Under the pieces are notes generated by a model that did no database searches, was not told the DNA's origin, and saw only the letters and a list, made by a program, of their open reading frames with translations. Of a DNA stretch of 64,000 nucleotides, positions 60,246 to 64,000 are shown piece by piece. The stretch lies in contig OX579633.1 of assembly GCA_951230915.1 (NCBI GenBank), forward strand, positions 2,294,001 through 2,358,000, given 5' to 3'. The stretch's first letter is position 1; each line of letters opens with the position of its first letter. Origin of the DNA: Antitrichia curtipendula (lineage: Eukaryota > Streptophyta > Bryopsida > Hypnales > Leucodontaceae). A program made the translations under genes and the position numbers.

Positions 60246-61002
60246 AACTGCCCGGTTTTTCGCAGGGCGAAATTTTTTTTCCACTTCAAACACTAATATC
60301 TTGCAACCTACATGGTGGAAATTTTTGAAATTCTTTCCACATCTTTTTCAAACTACCATATCACAAGATCCTATGGCTACACGTGTTCAAAAACGTGTTT
60401 TTTTCTAAAATTTGGTATTGTACTAGAAATGGCAATTTTGGAGCATTTTGGATAAAAAGATAGTCTAAAACATTTAGGAGTTAAGATTTTAGATGTTGGA
60501 GACTTCAGAGAACAAAAAATCTTAATAAAAATTTAAATGAATTTGCAAATTTATATCTAACACCTCAAGTAATTTTTTAAAATGTAATTGTAGCTCTATA
60601 ACTTGATAGGCTTTGTGGAAAAAAGTTCCTATTCAATCAAATTTTTTATAATTGGATAGAAGACTTTTTAATGAATTAAAAAAAATTATTTGGGTTTAAT
60701 TCAGATGGATACACATTGTAAAAATTGAACTGATATTTTTTAATAAATTATATTTTGAATAAATTTTATTTATTTTTAACATAATTTGATTTATTCTCTC
60801 ATTAGAAGGTGACAAGGTGAAGTTGAAGGTGTTCATTATATGAATTTTTTTTCTTAACAAGTGTGAAGAGTATATAAAATAAAAGATTTACTAAAAACTT
60901 GATAGTTCATTCATAAATTTGAAGGAATTCGATTATAGTAAATGCAACATTAAGCACCATTTAAGGTACCTAGAGACTTGTTGAGTATTGTTTTAATACT
61001 TT

Positions 61003-61300
61003 CACTATAAGAAAACAAATATTGCCCATTGGGAATGCCAAAATATCTTATAGAAAATGGCAGAAAACATATTTGGGGAATGTTGAATCATATTGCCAAT
61101 CATACTTTTGCTTTAGTCATATTTTACAATCATATCTCTCGGTAGTGACATTTTTTTTGGGGGGGGGAACAATCCGAGGAAAATTTGGGCGGGGAACATA
61201 TTTGGAGAGCACCTAGTCATGTTTTTATTCCAATCATGTTTTGTAGTCATATTTTAATATCAATCATATTTATAGTTACATGTAGTCTCAGTTTTGCTAC
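61003..61300 (+). mobile_element. Possible CACTA element left end
   Basis: CACTATAAGAAAACA is a typical CACTA terminus. It is followed by subterminal-like repeats (AATCATATT, TAGTCATATTTTA, CAATCATGTTTTGTAGTCATA). No TAGTG end was found before the window ends, so the element would have to extend beyond it or is truncated. Confidence 0.4.
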
Positions 61301-61553
61301 TTCTGCAAATACCCAAAGAACTAGTATAGGGGTTCAAAATCTAGGGAATAGTTAAATAGTCTAACGTTTTGTAACTAGGGTCACTTGTATTTAAGATTGG
61401 AATGAGATTTATTACAATATTTCACAAACACAAAGGAAACATACATTCACTCTTATATCCATTTGTATAAATTGGTTGTCAGTCCTTTAAATAATGCTAT
61501 GGACGCGTGAAATGCCGTCTCAGTCCTGCCTAGTGTTCTAGGGGAGAGTTCCA

Positions 61554-63920
61554 ACAATTTGTCAGGTTTGACCACAATTTGTCATGCGCATGATCTACTT
61601 CTAGACAAATGCAAATTGTATAATATATTTATATAATTGTGTCCATGTTCCTTAATTATTGGTGATTTGCGTTACCAAGACAATTTGTCCAGTGACTATT
61701 TACTAGCCTAATCACTAGTTTAGATGAGTAGAAACCAGTCCCAGTCCTACAACAATTTGTCTCTAACTAATGTAGGGCATGATTGCAATGCATTCACCAA
61801 GCTTACTATATTCTGCATAGCTACAACAATTTGTCAAAGTACACATTTCATTTTAGATACAGGAACCAATCCAAAGCATAGGAACTTACTATTAATCTTA
61901 CCCACTCAGGCTGATCCTTAGACTAATTGTCGTGTCTAAGAACAAATCACTTCATTCAGGACTATACTCACATCTACCAAGTAATCCCAATTCAATTTCA
62001 CACAGCAACCAGTTCATACCCTTACGGTGGTAACTGATAAGACAATTAGTCATACTAAACATTCACCCAATCAGAGCTTATTTTGTCCACTGAATTCACA
62101 ATCGTATTTGAACTAATCACTAGTTCAGCTCAACTCTTCAAACTCAGTCTTTAACAATTTGTCTAATTGCTTCAGACTTAACGATTAGAGCTCAAGAGAC
62201 AATTTGTTGAATTTCCAATCGGGAAATTTAACTCTCTTTACAACTTCAATAATCACACTCAATAAAAATCACTTGAAGACATCACTCACTGTAGAATCAA
62301 GCAATTTAATTCTCACACATATCGATCACACACAGAATACAATCAATCACAAACACACATAATTCTAATTTATAATTTAATTCAATTTATAATGACAATT
62401 CGTCTCAACAATACCACTGGTCCTTCTCACTGGTCCTTCTCTGTCTTCACAATATCACAACTTAATACACTTATCAATTGTGACAATTAGTCTCAATGAA
62501 TCACGAATAGTAGATTCTTAAATTACACAATTCAAATTGTTTTTAACACTTAACAATTTCACATACATGGATTTATTTTTTATTTACAAAAATCCATATA
62601 ATTAATTATTTCACTCCCTACACAATCAGAATTTCAATTTGATTTTTATCATATCCAATTCATATCAATTCTCGGGGAGGTCACTTAGCTCTACTACAAC
62701 AAACCACGTGCAAACAAGTGGTTTCTAATAAACTATAATTTCAACCTAAAATTTTGAGCATTGTTTAATAATGACTATAGGTTTCTATTGCCAAAATTTC
62801 AAACTCAAATAAAATATGAAATGATTTCTAGAAGAGGTTGAAAATGAACTAAAATGGCATGCTTTTCAACTTAAAAAATTATAGAGAACACATTTAGATG
62901 ACCATTGAATCAATATTCAACTCAAAATGAGCTTTCAATAGAGAGTTATTTTTAGGAATTTTTTGTTCATTTTTTAGACAATTTTTTCTTATATAATAAA
63001 GGGGTGTGAAAGTTATTTTTCAGTTCTATAGTGTATCTTTTTACTTCAAAAATTTGTAACTAATTATCATTAACAAATAAAAATATCAATAATTCAAAAC
63101 ATAAACTTTCAAAGTAAGAAAATCTATTTATATTTTTTTAATTTTGTTTTATTTAAAATTCAAAAAGTAAATAGGGGGTCCAAAGTTTTGATCGCACGTG
63201 GTTTCTAATGGACACTCTTAGTGACCTCCCCGAGTATCAATTACAATGACAATTTGTCTACACTCACCTCTTTCCCTTCACTAATTCAAAACAATCTACA
63301 TTACAGTCGTTCTTACAACAACATGATAAATAATAATTTAATCATATTCAAATGGACAATTTATCTCTCAAAGCTCCTTTCAACAGGATATCTTAATCAA
63401 TTGATTTATAATCAGTCCTCACATGATTTCATAATTTTGCATTCCAATTGCAATTTAGAGACAACTAGTCCAATAGCATTATAAGGCTGATTATAATTCA
63501 AACAATTTGTTTACGAATTTCATACCGGATAAATTGTTCTTGGTTGGTCCTTCACGATCCAGCACTGAGCTTATTTTCTGCTTACAATTAGCAGATGATT
63601 CTTCCGTCTAGCTGCTCCAACTCCTCAGTTTGACAAATTGTTCCAAAGCAAGTATCCACGTACAACCCTCAATTGACAATTTGTTTTATACAAATAACAT
63701 TCACCAAGTTCAAGAATTTACGATGAAAATCACACTGGCAAACTTGCAGTTCAATGGACTAAAATTAATTATGCAATTCGTATAACAATTAGTCATAACA
63801 CAATCAAAGGCATCCAATTAAATTGACCAAATGCGATAACTCATACAATTATGCACTCACAATTTGTCACAACCACATATATACAACACACAGTGAAAGA
63901 ACTTGGAATTAACACGTCAA
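61554..63920. repeat. Dispersed array of GACAATTTGTC-type near-palindromes
   Basis: The 10-11-bp motif (G)ACAATTTGTC and close variants (GACTAATTGTC, GACAATTAGTC, GACAATTCGTC, GACAAATTGTT) occur about 20 times. Positions include 61554, 61574, 61680, 61752, 61826, 61921, 62041, 62154, 62199, 62394, 62481, 63248, 63355, 63500, 63632, 63675, 63784 and 63859. Intervening DNA is not obviously repeated. The motif is almost self-complementary (GACAA-W-TTGTC). I see no gene here. Confidence 0.65.
62671..63234. mobile_element. MITE with CTCGGGGAGGTCACT termini and 8-bp target duplication
   Basis: The ends CTCGGGGAGGTCACT and AGTGACCTCCCCGAG are perfect 15-bp inverted repeats. TATCAATT flanks both sides (62663-62670 and 63235-63242). 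It is homologous to 7506-8088. It interrupts the near-palindrome array, which lacks the motif within it. An 8-bp duplication would fit a hAT-mobilised element, though the ends differ from the hAT at 15689. Confidence 0.85.
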
Positions 63921-64000
63921 TTTGTTATATTAACAATCACAGAATTCAATAATCCAATCACTAGATTACAACGATTCACCGCAGCACTCTTAAGTTGGAC

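Larger units (their letters stand above)
57722..60480. mobile_element. TTAA-flanked element, copy D (reverse), with two nested insertions
   Basis: TTAA is present at 57718-57721 and 60481-60484. The ends are TCCCTAGAAGACCA and CATTTAGGAG. Its sequence is the reverse complement of copies A and C (GCATTTTTCAATTCCATAAC..., CATGTAGCCAACTT, TTGCAAC.TACATGG.GG). It is interrupted by a Stowaway element at 58213 and a larger insertion from about 58701 to 60245. Copy A supplies the empty site for both. Confidence 0.75.

Noticed and set aside
1..64000. CRISPR arrays, bacterial-type operons or rRNA genes
   Set aside because: The window is eukaryotic plant DNA. The repeats seen are transposon-derived or tandem arrays, and no rRNA was recognised.

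Overview
This window is repeat-rich nuclear DNA of a green plant (streptophyte). Plant-type gene structures with short GT-AG introns, Arabidopsis-type telomere motifs (CCCTAAA), plant-like protein sequences and plant transposon types (hAT, CACTA, PIF/Harbinger, Stowaway) all point that way. The species cannot be named from sequence alone. Low gene density with compact introns would fit a bryophyte, lycophyte or other seed-free lineage, but this is only a guess.

Three host genes are recognisable, all housekeeping. They are the mitochondrial glycine-cleavage T-protein (19879-22708, +, 4 exons), ribosomal protein L10a/uL1 (32278-33798, +, 4 exons) and a CGI-58/ABHD5-like alpha/beta hydrolase (51245-55058, -, 9 exons). 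The T-protein gene has an in-frame TGA where the family has a conserved Trp. A complete hAT transposon (15689-19507) lies 363 bp upstream of its start codon. It has an exact 8-bp target duplication and a transposase broken by one frameshift in a G run. Gene debris includes an eIF1A copy split by a transposon (24496-26325, -), a multicopper-oxidase fragment (about 5225-5390, -), a PIF/Harbinger transposase remnant (28802-29030, +) and an unidentified exon-like patch (41077-41262, -).

The rest is AT-rich DNA built from layered small DNA transposons. The main discovery is a family, or group of families, of non-autonomous elements that begin CCCC(T)AAA, end TTTAGGGG and are flanked by TTAA. At least seven copies have both ends visible, and one sits inside the eIF1A copy such that collapsing the duplicated TTAA restores the reading frame. 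TTAA duplication with CCC...GGG ends is the signature of piggyBac (or the TTAA-duplicating Kolobok group), which is unexpected in a plant. Other families are a TA-flanked group with AGGTAG ends, Stowaway-like elements, a CACTA element, a group with CTCGGG ends and long foldback elements, often nested.

Layout: 0-15 kb, tandem repeats and nested MITEs; 15.7-22.7 kb, hAT plus T-protein; 23-31 kb, Stowaway, split eIF1A, CACTA and Harbinger remnants; 32-34 kb, RPL10A; 34.3-36 kb, a 17-bp minisatellite and low-complexity DNA; 36-51 kb, repeats; 51-55 kb, CGI-58-like gene; 55-61 kb, nested elements; 61.5-64 kb, an unexplained array of about 20 copies of a near-palindromic GACAATTTGTC-type motif running off the window end.
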